64,000 nt of DNA from Fischerella muscicola PCC 7414 (GCF_000317205.1 NZ_AJLK01000151.1:33336-97335); one strand, 5' to 3'. Positions 27,038 through 36,904 are shown, counted from the first letter of the stretch. Numbers and translations: made by a program. Notes: generated from the sequence alone by a model not told the origin.

Positions 27038-27982
27038 GTGTCAAATCAGCGCGAACGCTTTTCTGGAGGGGATACTGACCGGGTATCCTTTACCCTTGCA
27101 CCCGGTGTGCGGCAAAAGGTAGATGATGTACTGCCGATATTGGGTGGCACTTTAGCAAAAACTCTAAGGCGTTTAGTTGATTTGGGTTTGGATTTAGTTG
27201 ACCTAGCTCAAAAAAGTGGTAAACCAGTTCCTCAACCGGGTAATTTGGAGCAGATGTTTTCGGGTTATACCTCTTTGGGTATAGAACTGATATTTGCGTG
27301 CGAATCCTTGGGTTTACCAGTACCTGAAGTGGGTCAGGTGGGAGTTTGGTTTGTAGATAATCTCTCCCTTGGTTTGGGTGATATTGAGGGGATTAAGAAA
27401 GATAATGATTTTAGGGCATCACGTATATTTCGTTTAAGTCGAGAAATTCAGAGGTTTTTTCAGCAGCAGCTTAATGTACTATCAGAAGATGAGTATGCTG
27501 CATTTTTGAGGAATTTGCATCGGGAAGCTATTATTGGGCAAGAGTTTGTAGCTGCTTGTCAGACGCTGGGTTTGCAGTTACCAGAGACAGGAAAACTACA
27601 GGAATGGTTACAAGATTTGGTGGAGCGATCGCGCAGCCTGTCTACAGTAGAATCGCAATTATCAAATGAGTTATTAGAAGAATGTGAGCGATTGGGGATA
27701 GATCCGCCAAAACCTGGTGAGGTTGGAGCGTGGCTACAAAATACCCGCCCTGCGGTATTTGAGGAGCCAATGCACGAACATAGGTTACCTTTTACAGATG
27801 ATGGTTTGCCTTTAGGGGGGTCACAACCGTTTTTGGAGCATTTACTGACACTAAATGCACCGCCAACTGAAGATGAGGAGTATGACATTGCTCATAGGTT
27901 TGGTGTAGACCCAGCGCATCTGAAGGAACTCATATCCCGTATGAGATTTGACAGGAACGGACAGACAAATAATTGTCATTAA
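27038..27982 (+). CDS. RHH-like protein with four short internal repeats
   Basis: A 314-residue protein from GTG at 27038. The first 60 residues (RVSFTLAPGVRQKVDDVLPI, then TLAKTLRRLVDLGLDL) look like a ribbon-helix-helix domain. A motif of about 20 residues then recurs: LAQKSGKPVPQPGNLEQMF, FACESLGLPVPEVGQVGVWF, AACQTLGLQLPETGKLQEWL and ECERLGIDPPKPGEVGAWL. The consensus is 'aC..lGl..P..G.v..Wl'. ACCTAGATA lies about 20 bases upstream, the same core as the iterons before the RHH-like gene at 9905. It is probably a DNA-binding regulator or partition-type protein. The next gene starts about 20 bases downstream. Confidence 0.6.
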   Translation: MSNQRERFSGGDTDRVSFTLAPGVRQKVDDVLPILGGTLAKTLRRLVDLGLDLVDLAQKSGKPVPQPGNLEQMFSGYTSLGIELIFACESLGLPVPEVGQVGVWFVDNLSLGLGDIEGIKKDNDFRASRIFRLSREIQRFFQQQLNVLSEDEYAAFLRNLHREAIIGQEFVAACQTLGLQLPETGKLQEWLQDLVERSRSLSTVESQLSNELLEECERLGIDPPKPGEVGAWLQNTRPAVFEEPMHEHRLPFTDDGLPLGGSQPFLEHLLTLNAPPTEDEEYDIAHRFGVDPAHLKELISRMRFDRNGQTNNCH

Positions 27983-28002
27983 TAAGCTTCGGGGATAAAT
28001 GC

Positions 28003-28803
28003 ATGGATGCCATTGAAGATGCCTCAACATTGTGGACTTTATTATCTAGACCTGGATGGGAGATTAAGCCGAACCCAGTAAAGCATTTACTCAAAATTAA
28101 AGCTCCTGACTACCAGGAAGCATTAATACTTTATACTAACTATCGAAAATTTCTAGCGACGTGGGCTGCATCCCTCAACTGTACCTGTGCTTTGATTGGA
28201 ATTCAGGGGATGCGTGGGTCTGCATTCAAAATTCTTGCAGCAACGCCAGCATCGCAGCAGAAGTTATACGAAGACTTAATTTTTGCGAGCTTACAAAAGT
28301 CGGTTCGTTTTGAATTTAATGGACTGGCCGAAAGCGATCGCTACTTTGAGGATAATATCTACGAATCTCCAGGCTTTTACATTGCCGAAACTTTTTTGTA
28401 CCCTGAACTCAGACCAATTGTTGATGAAGTATTTTCAAACCCAGAAAAGAAACTTGCTTTAACACGAATGTCTGACAATTTTCAATTGATCGTGTCTGCA
28501 TCAGCAGCACGGGCAATGAGTTCTGACTCACAAGATGTGGTGCGTCGTCGAACCACAGATTTTTGGCACGCTAGAGACTACCAGATTTTCATACAGAAGT
28601 TTAAGCAAGATGGTAGCACAGGTTTTGAAATCACTTACCAGGCAACGACAAATTTGCCCAAGACTAATCCTTTAGCAGCGTGGGCACAGTTTACTACGAG
28701 TTATAGGTTTTTTGAGATTGATATAGGCGGACGCAGGGAAGTTTACCGTTTGGGTGAAGGTAAGGATATTACACCCATCAGTCGTCCCAAGGTTGTTTCA
28801 TAA
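28003..28803 (+). CDS. Hypothetical protein (266 aa)
   Basis: A 266-residue protein of unknown family. The frame opens at TTG 27973, inside the preceding gene, but the ATG at 28003 (MDAIEDASTLWTLLSRPGWE) is preferred. Notable stretches are CTCALIGIQGMRGSAFKILA and TDFWHARDYQIFIQKFK. There is no clear catalytic motif. It lies between an RHH-like gene and a methyltransferase-like gene in one direction with short gaps, and probably forms an operon with them. Confidence 0.6.
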   Translation: MDAIEDASTLWTLLSRPGWEIKPNPVKHLLKIKAPDYQEALILYTNYRKFLATWAASLNCTCALIGIQGMRGSAFKILAATPASQQKLYEDLIFASLQKSVRFEFNGLAESDRYFEDNIYESPGFYIAETFLYPELRPIVDEVFSNPEKKLALTRMSDNFQLIVSASAARAMSSDSQDVVRRRTTDFWHARDYQIFIQKFKQDGSTGFEITYQATTNLPKTNPLAAWAQFTTSYRFFEIDIGGRREVYRLGEGKDITPISRPKVVS

Positions 28804-28817
28804 GATAGCGAGGTTTT

Positions 28818-29666
28818 ATGGCAGTAAGATTCCTAGAAAACAAGGGCAGTGGCAATATCCTAGAGATTAGTAAAGCTAGGCTTTTAGAACTTACTCCTAA
28901 TGTTTATCCCCTTACCTGGGAAGCCATTCTTTCAGGTAAAGGTGATAGTGTAGCTATCTTGGGTGCAGGTTTTGCTGAGCGAGAAGTTTTTTTTGGTTTT
29001 GAAGGAGTTGACCTAACGCGCTACCAACTTCCGACAATCGACTGTTACGACATTGCTACTAATCCGCCAGAAAAGTTTTTAGCTTTACGCAGCCAATACC
29101 CAAATCTACAGTTAAATTATTTTTGCGATCGCAATTTAGCAGAACTTGAACTGACAAAACTTTACGCTCCTAATAGCCTACGGCTAGTCTCAGTTCATGG
29201 AGTCTTAGATTACTTACAACCACATACAGTTACAAGAACATTACTTGATATTGTGAAAGTACAGCCAGAGGCAATATCGATACGCCTATTTTTAATAGGT
29301 AACCCGTGGTCGCGGAATTTTGCAAGTATAGAGCAACTGGCAATGGAATTAAATTCAATTGAAATGGCTATAAGTGGCTTAGTTAAGTCGATTGATTTTG
29401 ATATATTGTGTCGTACAGGTATTGTGCAATTAAATATTTCAGACAAGGATAAAATTGAACATAATTTATTACCAAGTTACGGTGCATCTCATATAATGCC
29501 TGATAAATTAGTTGGTTATTTAATTAGTCAAGGTTATCAGCTTGTTGCGGCTGACGTGTACTCACTTTCAAATCAGGATTTACAAGGTGACGGCTCAAAA
29601 AATCATAGTAGTAAAAATGTATTTTTAGATAATCCACATGGAATGTTGTTATTTTTTAAAAGATAA
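28818..29666 (+). CDS. Possible SAM-dependent methyltransferase-fold protein
   Basis: A 282-residue protein. The pattern VAILGAGFAEREVFF followed by TIDCYDIATNPPEKFLAL resembles Rossmann motif I (hydrophobic strand, Gly-x-Gly) and the acidic end of strand 2 of class I methyltransferases. RLVSVHGVLDYLQPHTVTRT is compatible with motif III and IV positions. No catalytic signature is diagnostic, so substrate and activity stay open. It starts 14 bases after the 266-residue gene and probably belongs to its operon. Confidence 0.5.
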   Translation: MAVRFLENKGSGNILEISKARLLELTPNVYPLTWEAILSGKGDSVAILGAGFAEREVFFGFEGVDLTRYQLPTIDCYDIATNPPEKFLALRSQYPNLQLNYFCDRNLAELELTKLYAPNSLRLVSVHGVLDYLQPHTVTRTLLDIVKVQPEAISIRLFLIGNPWSRNFASIEQLAMELNSIEMAISGLVKSIDFDILCRTGIVQLNISDKDKIEHNLLPSYGASHIMPDKLVGYLISQGYQLVAADVYSLSNQDLQGDGSKNHSSKNVFLDNPHGMLLFFKR

Positions 29667-30065
29667 AATGCTTATTTGAATCGAGCTAATTAATAAAGAT
29701 AAAATTGTTGACAATAATAGTTAATAAAATAATGTTATTGCAAAAACGCTACATTGCTCAGAATAAAAGAATTTAACTACATTAACATTGCAGATAATGT
29801 AGTAACGAACTGAATCAAAAAATTAAAACTCCTACAAATATAGTATTGCTTTATTCCAAGAAGAGGCATAAAGCAATACTTTTGCTTACCAGCTTAAACT
29901 TGGCAGCGGGTGTTATATTTACTAAGTTTGTGGGAACACTAAGAATACGAGTTTTAATACCGTTATAAAAATATAAGCACAATTATTATACACAAACGAT
30001 ACGGCAAGTGTAAAAAATGGCCCGTGTAGCCAGAAGAAAATTAACTAAGAGGCAAGATATAGAAT
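29667..30065. other. AT-rich intergenic stretch upstream of the RecQ module
   Basis: About 400 bases, strongly AT-rich. A 23-codon frame (ATG at 30017, MARVARRKLTKRQDIEYVLS and three more residues) overlaps the start of the next gene in another frame. It may be a leader or the stub of a lost gene. No repeat or RNA was recognised. Confidence 0.35.
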
Positions 30066-31040
30066 ATGTATTATCCCAACGATATTGAAGAAATTTGTTA
30101 CGAGCAAAATCATATTGAAAAGGTATGGGATGAAATGAAACAAGTTATCCCGACTTACTTTCAACAATATATTGATACAGAAAGTGGACACTCAATCCCA
30201 GAAAGCGAAATTGAAAAGCTCGCTGTTAAATTTGGTTCTACCTGCAAACTAAAAAGTAAGCTAAAAGATACAAAAAAAATTCTGGAAAGGCTTTTTAAAG
30301 AATCAATCAAGGATTATGAAAAAGACCGCCAACGTTATCAAGATATTCTTGATTTGGAATCATTGGCAGAATACAAATTCGATGTAAGTGCCTTCAAGAA
30401 TACAATTTTAAGAAATCAAATTCCGATTATTAATAAAACACTGAAAAATATACATGCAAAGGAACTTGACAAGTTCCGTGCTGCATTTAATACTATACAA
30501 CCAGGAGACTTGTTTAAAGTAATTTATAACATTGTTCAATTAGCAAATGAATGGCATAATGAGTGGTATAAAGAAAAAGAATTTGAAGAAATTGATACCT
30601 GCGATGGCTTGGAATATTATGAGTTAGATAAAGAAGCCTACATAGCATATGGAGTAATTGGCGGGGGAATTAAAAGTCATTTCATTTACAAGCTTTTTCC
30701 TGAAATGTATCCAAATAGAAGCAGAGAAGCTGTTTGGGCATTATATTATTTAAGCAGTAAGAAAAAGTTTGGTTGTAAAGAAGACTCTCAGTTTCTTATG
30801 ATCAATGCGAGAGAAGGAACAACTCAGCAAAATTATTTTTATCCGTATGCCTTGTTTTCATTTTACGCTATTAGAATTTATCGGCAACTAAAAGAGCTTT
30901 ATGCAAAGCATGGAGTAAGCTTACCTATTGAATATAGATTTGTTCTAGTGGATAGCTTTCTCTCATTTGTCGCAAGAACTCATCAGGCTGAAATTGACGA
31001 TTTAAAGAAGAAAGCAGAAAGCTATCATTATGAATACTAA
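30066..31040 (+). CDS. Hypothetical protein coupled to a RecQ-like helicase
   Basis: A 324-residue, Lys/Glu-rich, mostly helical protein of unknown family. It includes KLKSKLKDTKKILERLFKES and a more conserved-looking C-terminal part (GVIGGGIKSHFIYKLFPEMY, then REAVWALYYLSSKKKFG). The end overlaps the RecQ-like gene by 11 bases, so the two form a two-gene unit. Both genes are more AT-rich than their neighbours and lack HIP1 sites, suggesting recent acquisition, perhaps from a Bacteroidota-type donor (inference). It is a likely partner subunit in a defence module. Confidence 0.65.
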   Translation: MYYPNDIEEICYEQNHIEKVWDEMKQVIPTYFQQYIDTESGHSIPESEIEKLAVKFGSTCKLKSKLKDTKKILERLFKESIKDYEKDRQRYQDILDLESLAEYKFDVSAFKNTILRNQIPIINKTLKNIHAKELDKFRAAFNTIQPGDLFKVIYNIVQLANEWHNEWYKEKEFEEIDTCDGLEYYELDKEAYIAYGVIGGGIKSHFIYKLFPEMYPNRSREAVWALYYLSSKKKFGCKEDSQFLMINAREGTTQQNYFYPYALFSFYAIRIYRQLKELYAKHGVSLPIEYRFVLVDSFLSFVARTHQAEIDDLKKKAESYHYEY

Positions 31041-33018
31041 AGCAAAAGAAGTTTTTGAAAAAGAGTTTCCTGCTTTAGCAGGTGTGTTTTCTTTAAAACC
31101 ATTTCAAGAGAAAGTAATTAACCATCTTATAGAGAATGGTTCAACATTAGCAGTAATGCCGACAGGTGGTGGAAAATCCCTCATTTATTGGGTTACTGCA
31201 AAAGCACTAAAAGGAACTTGTTTAGTTATTTCACCATTGATAGCACTTATTGACGAACAGGCAGAAAAACTTGAAAAAGAAGGTTTTGAAGTCTTAGCTA
31301 TTCACAGTGGTATGGGAGCTTCAGAACAAATGAAGCAATTAAAAAAATTTACTCAAGTTGAATCTAAACCTGATTTCATTTTTGCTAGTCCAGAAAGGAT
31401 GGCGACAGACGGATTTTTTGAATACTGTATTTCGTTGCAGATAAATAAAATCAAATTAGTCGTTATTGATGAAGTCCATTGTATAAGCCAATGGGGATTT
31501 GATTTCCGACCATTTTACAAGCATATACCAACTTTTCTTAATTCAGTTTTTTCAGATAAATGGCCAACAATTTTAGGTTTGACAGCCACAATAAATCCAA
31601 AAGAGCTTATCGATATTACTACTGATTTTAAAATTAAAAAAAGTTCTATCATCAAAGATGATGTATTGTTAAGATTTGATATTGATTTGAAAGTTGAGAA
31701 GTTATCAAACGAAGAAGAAAAGAAAGAGCGTCTTTGGCAAATAATAGATAATCACACCAACGAGAAAGTATTGGTTTATTTATATCGTAAATACCACAAA
31801 GGTGGTGTGGAAGATTTGTGTGAAACTGCAAATCAAAAGGGACTAAAGGCATTATCATTTCATGGAGATATGAGTAGCTCCGAACGGCAAAGTGTTCTAA
31901 ACGAATTTAGAGATGGTTCAACCAATTTAGTTTTTGCAACAAATGCCTTTGGAATGGGTATTGATATTCCCAATATTCGAGTTGTAATTCATTTTATGAT
32001 ACCCGAATCTATTGAGCAATATTATCAAGAAATTGGACGTTCAGGAAGAGACCAAAATGGTGCTATTTCGTATATGCTTTATTCTAATAAAAATGTTCAG
32101 GTAAGAAAAACACACTTTATCGACAAATCATTTCCTCAAGGGAATCAAATCAAAGAATTGTTCAAAAAGGCAACCAACAATGAAGTTGGTAAAAAGACTT
32201 TGCAATATTTTGCAGAAGAAGAATTACAATCGGCTCTACCTTATTTTTTGAATTGCGGTGCAATTACAATAGAAGGCAAAGGCTTTACAGGCTTAAAAGT
32301 TTTCAAAACTAACTCAAACCCTATGTTGAAGTCAATAATTGAATCTTCAAGAACGGGAATGGTTGTTCCTGTATTGTTAAAACCCGAATTTTCAAAACTT
32401 ACTTGTCGAGAATTTTTCAACATAACCTATAAAGCATTAGTTGATAATGAGGCAAAATTAGCTAAAAATCTTGACAAATGCTTAATTATCGAAGCAACAG
32501 AAGAATACCTTACTGATGAGCAAATTGAAACAATTAGTAATGAAACTGCAAGTAAAAGAGAGTATAAACATAATCTCTTAGATTATCTCGTTTATCTCCT
32601 TGATAACTTTGACAGTTCAATTTCAATGCACCAAGATATTGGAAGATATTTAGGCGTAAGTAAACATTCACTAAATAAGATACATCAGACTGAAAATGGT
32701 ATTTGGGTTCGTTCAAAATCAGAAGTGATAATTGCAAATATTCTTTATCGTTCAAATATTGATTTTAGATATGAAGAAAAACTTTTTTATAATGAAACTC
32801 AATGGAAAGAACCTGACTTTACAATAAGACATAATAACAATGTTTGGTATTGGGAACACCTTGGGCTTTTGGGTAACGAGCAATATAACGAAAATTGGCA
32901 GGAGAAAAAGCAAATTTACAAAAAACTTGGAGTACTTGACAAAGTATTAACGACAAAAGAAAGTACGGTTTTGAGCAATCAAGTGAATGAGTTAATTAAA
33001 AAAATTAAAATGTCATAA
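31030..33018 (+). CDS. RecQ-type helicase fused to a PD-(D/E)XK-like tail
   Basis: A 662-residue protein. The N-terminal 370 residues are a RecQ-like SF2 helicase: Walker A MPTGGGKS (43-50), DEVH box (147-150), motif III LGLTAT, motif V ATNAFGMGID and motif VI QEIGRSGRD. The usual RecQ zinc-binding and HRDC domains are not evident. Instead the C-terminus, from about 560, reads VRSKSEVIIANILYRSNIDF, EPDFTIRH (Asp596) and WYWEHLGLLG. This is a PD-(D/E)XK nuclease pattern also found at the ends of some helicases. It would unwind and cut DNA. It overlaps the 324-residue gene upstream by 11 bases. Confidence 0.85.
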   Translation: MNTKAKEVFEKEFPALAGVFSLKPFQEKVINHLIENGSTLAVMPTGGGKSLIYWVTAKALKGTCLVISPLIALIDEQAEKLEKEGFEVLAIHSGMGASEQMKQLKKFTQVESKPDFIFASPERMATDGFFEYCISLQINKIKLVVIDEVHCISQWGFDFRPFYKHIPTFLNSVFSDKWPTILGLTATINPKELIDITTDFKIKKSSIIKDDVLLRFDIDLKVEKLSNEEEKKERLWQIIDNHTNEKVLVYLYRKYHKGGVEDLCETANQKGLKALSFHGDMSSSERQSVLNEFRDGSTNLVFATNAFGMGIDIPNIRVVIHFMIPESIEQYYQEIGRSGRDQNGAISYMLYSNKNVQVRKTHFIDKSFPQGNQIKELFKKATNNEVGKKTLQYFAEEELQSALPYFLNCGAITIEGKGFTGLKVFKTNSNPMLKSIIESSRTGMVVPVLLKPEFSKLTCREFFNITYKALVDNEAKLAKNLDKCLIIEATEEYLTDEQIETISNETASKREYKHNLLDYLVYLLDNFDSSISMHQDIGRYLGVSKHSLNKIHQTENGIWVRSKSEVIIANILYRSNIDFRYEEKLFYNETQWKEPDFTIRHNNNVWYWEHLGLLGNEQYNENWQEKKQIYKKLGVLDKVLTTKESTVLSNQVNELIKKIKMS

Positions 33019-33127
33019 TAATAACAAAACCTAGAATTATATTTGGTAAATTTCTATATTTAGAAATGGTGGATTATTTGGTAAAATTAAATTTGTTTTT
33101 GTCAAGTCATATTAGTGGAATAGCTCT

Positions 33128-35962
33128 TTAGGTGTTCTGCGTTGCTTGACTTATCGCATCCAACAAAAATAAACCCAAATCTTTATGCAGTGCTTCATTG
33201 TGCTGCGGACAACCAGTTGAATGTAAACACCGTGGACAACCTGCTTCACAATCACATTCAGCTGCTAGCGCATATGCTTTAGCAGCGAAATTGCTCAAGT
33301 CAGAAAAGATAGCTTCTGCTGCTCCATTACCACCTTCACAAGTGTCAAAAAAGTAGCCAATTGTTCTAGTTTCTTTTTGCGTAACTATTCCATCCACATC
33401 TAGGCTAGAGGACAAAACTACCAGGGGTACAGCTTTTACTATCTGGTGTTGGATGCTATGGACTGCTGTAAAATCAGCACTACTAGTCCATAGTGTTTGA
33501 TATTGTTCAGGAACTTCACCTCCTGTGGAGGTTATAATATCTTGTTTGTATTTGTTGACTTGTACTTGTATCGCTTTTTGTAGGGTTTCATTTATTTCTA
33601 CCAGTACGCAGGGTGCTTGGTATTTTGTAACATATGGCTTTTCAAATGCTACTTCTGACTGAAGTTTTGTTACTTCAGCTGCTCCTAGAGGATGCCTACA
33701 CAAGGAGCAAGTTTTCCCTTCAAGCGGTTTTTTGTAGTTACCACAACGCTGATTTTTACAAGTCATCCCGTAAGTGCGTTTCATCAACCGATAACCTGTA
33801 ACAGAATTAGTAATTTCTCCCCAAACAAGGGTTAAACGCAACCGAGCATCTTTGATTTTGGTGGGGATAATTTTGGACTCCGCCAGTGTAGAAAGTGGTT
33901 GAATATCTAATTCTGATTCGGCTTCAGTAAATAAATCTGTATCTTTACCTAAATAAGCTAGTAATGCTTCTCCTTTCTCTTCATTTAGACTTTCGCTGCG
34001 GTAGGCTATTAACTCGCCGCTGTCATCTTGTACCATATATACTGCTTGCGGAAATACCTCCCGATGGGCAAGCGAAAGTGACATAATTTCTAAAATTTCG
34101 CCTGTGTGCTTCTCAATTAAGGAAATCGAGGTTTGAGGGCTGCTTCTGAGGTTGATGTCTTTGTGCGGATAACCTCTTCCCCAAAGTTTTCCATTATTAC
34201 TCAGAAAAATTTTGTTTTGTTGTAAAAGAGAACCTGCAACTGCGTCGGCGGCTTTTCCGAAACGGCTATTGAGTTCCTTTAAAGCCAGGCTACTTTCAAT
34301 GCAGCCGCATTCTAAATGTTTGCCTAGAATTGTGGGATAGTCTGGGTTAAAAGCAGCAGATTCAACTTCTCCCGATAGTAACTGTTCGCTATGCCGAGCG
34401 TAGAATACATCAATAGGATTTTGTCCCAAGGGTAGATAAATTACAAGTCCATGCTGCTTGCGTCCGGCTCTTCCTACTCGTTGCCAAAATGACATTAAAC
34501 TACCCGGAAACCCACGCAGCAAACAGCAGTCTAGCTCAGGTAGATCAATTCCCGCTTCCAAGCTAGAGGTTGAGATAATTACTTTAATTTGTCCAGCTTG
34601 CAGTTTTTGAATAATTTCTCGGCGGCGATCGCCCGTTAAGGAACTGTAGAAGACTGCGACCTTGCTTGTTAAATAACCTAACCCAAGGCGTTGTGTTTCT
34701 CTTAGAATTAAGCCTAGTAAACCTTTGACAGCAGCACGGGAATTACAGAAGACAATACCACTGAGATTATGCTGCAACCAGGAAATCACAATTTTGGAAG
34801 CTTCAACATTAGCTGCACTATTTGGAGCAAGGCATAACAGGGTACGTCCTGCACTACCAGCGCCGCTGCGTTCAATTAAGTGTAGTCTTTGGGGTTGCTG
34901 GATTCTGCCACTAAAGCGCAACGCCATCTCTTGGGGATTGCCAATTGTGGCACTTGAACAGATAAATTGCAGTCTTTGGGAATTACCGCCAACAGCATCA
35001 ACTGCTAACCTCAGCCGCCGCATCAAATTAGCAAAGTGCGCGCCAAAAGCACCAATATAGGTATGGCTTTCGTCAATTACACAATAACGTAACTGTCTTA
35101 AAAACTGCCGCCATCCTTCTCCCTCATCTCGACGGCGCACATTATAAAGATAGTGGTGCAACAAGTCGGGACTAACTGCCAAGATGTTTGGTGGATTAGG
35201 AATAAACAAACGCTGTCGTTCGGATGTGGGTGTATCCCCCGTCATTAATGCGAGTTTGATGCGGTTGTTGGGCATTGCCTTAACAAGCGATTGCAACTTT
35301 CGCATTTGGTCAAGGGCTAATGCCTTAAGTGGAAAAATATATAATGCCGTTGTTTGCGGTTGCTTGATACAGGATTCGAGGATGGCGAGATTGTAGCACA
35401 GCGTCTTTCCGCTGGCTGTGGGCGTGGTAATACTTAGGTCAAACCCAGCACGTAATTTTGTCAGAGCTTCTAGTTGATGAGAATAAATGTTGGTGATACC
35501 GTTATTTTGCAACGCCAAACGTAAAGCAGGCGGTAAATCGCTGGGTACGGGGTGAACGATCCCTTGGTTGGGATTTTTGATATCCACCGCCGTGATGCTT
35601 GCAATCAATTCTTGAGCTACAGACTGAAATGCCAGGTGGGGGATTTGGTGAATGCGTTCGGAAACTGTTGCAGCTCTTGTATTAGTTTCTTCAATCAACG
35701 TTGTGGAAGAAACCAAGTTAGCGTTACTTGATTGAATTGAGCCAATGGCGATCGCTTCTTCCCAATCGCCAAATTGAGTTGGAGTAACCTCTTCAACAAA
35801 CTTAACAATTAACCGCCTGCCCAATAACGCCATAACTTCGCCTACTCCATACTCTGGGGAGTAAACTTGTTTACCCACAGTTAGCCATTCAGGTGGTTCT
35901 GGAACAGTTTGGTTAGCAGCGCGGATAATAGCGGCGTAATCAGTTGGTTTGTTGTTAGTCAC
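33128..35962 (-). CDS. DEAD/DEAH helicase with DUF1998 (MrfA/Hrq1-like)
   Basis: A 944-residue SF2 helicase of the MrfA (YprA)/Hrq1 type. The N-terminal 60 residues hold a small beta domain (VGKQVYSPEYGVGEVMALLG) like CarD or Tudor modules. The helicase core shows TTPTASGKT (about 180-190), VIDESHTYIGAFG (about 292-304), STSSLEAGIDLPELD and FWQRVGRAGR. Zinc-type cysteines follow (CKNQRCGNYKKPLEGKTCSL), and the C-terminal DUF1998/MZB domain ends with the four-Cys set CDCEAGCPRC. MrfA in Bacillus is a 3'-5' helicase for mitomycin-damage repair; this paralogue may be a repair or defence enzyme. It is convergent with the RecQ module. Confidence 0.88.
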   Translation of the reverse strand: MTNNKPTDYAAIIRAANQTVPEPPEWLTVGKQVYSPEYGVGEVMALLGRRLIVKFVEEVTPTQFGDWEEAIAIGSIQSSNANLVSSTTLIEETNTRAATVSERIHQIPHLAFQSVAQELIASITAVDIKNPNQGIVHPVPSDLPPALRLALQNNGITNIYSHQLEALTKLRAGFDLSITTPTASGKTLCYNLAILESCIKQPQTTALYIFPLKALALDQMRKLQSLVKAMPNNRIKLALMTGDTPTSERQRLFIPNPPNILAVSPDLLHHYLYNVRRRDEGEGWRQFLRQLRYCVIDESHTYIGAFGAHFANLMRRLRLAVDAVGGNSQRLQFICSSATIGNPQEMALRFSGRIQQPQRLHLIERSGAGSAGRTLLCLAPNSAANVEASKIVISWLQHNLSGIVFCNSRAAVKGLLGLILRETQRLGLGYLTSKVAVFYSSLTGDRRREIIQKLQAGQIKVIISTSSLEAGIDLPELDCCLLRGFPGSLMSFWQRVGRAGRKQHGLVIYLPLGQNPIDVFYARHSEQLLSGEVESAAFNPDYPTILGKHLECGCIESSLALKELNSRFGKAADAVAGSLLQQNKIFLSNNGKLWGRGYPHKDINLRSSPQTSISLIEKHTGEILEIMSLSLAHREVFPQAVYMVQDDSGELIAYRSESLNEEKGEALLAYLGKDTDLFTEAESELDIQPLSTLAESKIIPTKIKDARLRLTLVWGEITNSVTGYRLMKRTYGMTCKNQRCGNYKKPLEGKTCSLCRHPLGAAEVTKLQSEVAFEKPYVTKYQAPCVLVEINETLQKAIQVQVNKYKQDIITSTGGEVPEQYQTLWTSSADFTAVHSIQHQIVKAVPLVVLSSSLDVDGIVTQKETRTIGYFFDTCEGGNGAAEAIFSDLSNFAAKAYALAAECDCEAGCPRCLHSTGCPQHNEALHKDLGLFLLDAISQATQNT

Positions 35963-36304
35963 AACACTAGGTTTTTGCTACTGGTGCTACCCACCAGTAT
36001 AAAGCTAACGAGATTAGCCCAAGGCTACACTGATTTATATTTTGCTAACTTACTCAACTGGTTATTGACAGACTCGAATTTGCGCGATCATAACAAACCT
36101 GTCTTCTATCACGTTACCCTTTACTTCATCGATTTTTAAATGACAGTAGATATTTTTGACTGTGATTTCATTTGGCTGAAATTTAAACTGTCCTCGCTTA
36201 AATTGCACAAAGCAATGGAACTATTACAATAATTATTGCCCGATATAAAAATTTTTATATTATCAATAATCATATTTTTTACTTATTTTATAAAAGCTGA
36301 TTTT
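35963..36304. other. Intergenic stretch with a small hairpin
   Basis: About 340 bases between two minus-strand genes. At 35979-35999, TACTGGTG and CACCAGTA form an 8-bp hairpin with a 5-base loop, just upstream of the helicase start and so in its probable leader. The rest is AT-rich and shows no gene. Confidence 0.4.
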
Positions 36305-36796
36305 TTACGTAATTTTAGATAAAAAATATTTTGCTTGCTCCCTTAACAAATAACAACGAGTCATTGCCTTAATATTGCATAATCCCTGTTGGAGAAAATC
36401 TAAAGCAATTACTTTACGTTCAAGCATTAACTCAAACAGAAAGCTTAGTAAATAATATTTAATTCCCTTTGTTTCAGCTAATTTTGCTAATTCAGGGTTA
36501 ATAATCAAAAGGATAAAGTCTAATTTATGAGCTAAGGCAAAAGCATATTTTTCATCATAGCATAAATTTATATTTTTTTGACAATTTTGCATAGCCAAAG
36601 TTGCAATCTCAGAATCTAAAGATTGGATCTTTAAGCCTAATTTTAATAGTTTTTGCCCATCGTAGTCTCTTAGCTCACGTTCGTAAAGGAGATCCGTGAC
36701 ATTGACTTCGATAGGTAATTTGAAAAGTGGCTCAATTAACCCCGCTTGCTTTAACGCTATCAATATTGAAGGATTTGATACTAACAATCGAATCAT
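36305..36796 (-). CDS. PIN-like protein (DUF3368-type), putative toxin
   Basis: A 163-residue protein with a PIN-domain layout. The first strand is LLVSNPSILIALKQAGLIEP (Asn where classical PIN has Asp, as is common in DUF3368-type members). LDSEIATLAMQNCQKNINLC and DEKYAFALAHKL follow, then LLIINPELAKLAETKGIKYY, where the usual late Asp pair is also absent. The loss of acidic residues means RNase activity is doubtful. It lies downstream of an XRE-ImmA gene on the same strand. This matches the known Xre/COG2856 plus PIN-like toxin-antitoxin arrangement. Confidence 0.7.
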   Translation of the reverse strand: MIRLLVSNPSILIALKQAGLIEPLFKLPIEVNVTDLLYERELRDYDGQKLLKLGLKIQSLDSEIATLAMQNCQKNINLCYDEKYAFALAHKLDFILLIINPELAKLAETKGIKYYLLSFLFELMLERKVIALDFLQQGLCNIKAMTRCYLLREQAKYFLSKIT

Positions 36797-36904
36797 ATTG
36801 TAATTAAATTAATAGGCGTTATAAGAAAAATAAACATAAAACTTGTAACTGCTAAATAACCGTAAGTTTCACATAAATTGAACTAATCAATTAGCGTAAA
36901 TTTA

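Noticed and set aside
30017..30088. 23-codon frame before the RecQ module as a gene
   Set aside because: Too short, overlaps the next gene in another frame, and no ribosome binding site stands out.
35909..36139. Plus-strand 76-codon frame upstream of the DUF1998 helicase
   Set aside because: It overlaps the helicase start on the other strand and has no protein-like features.
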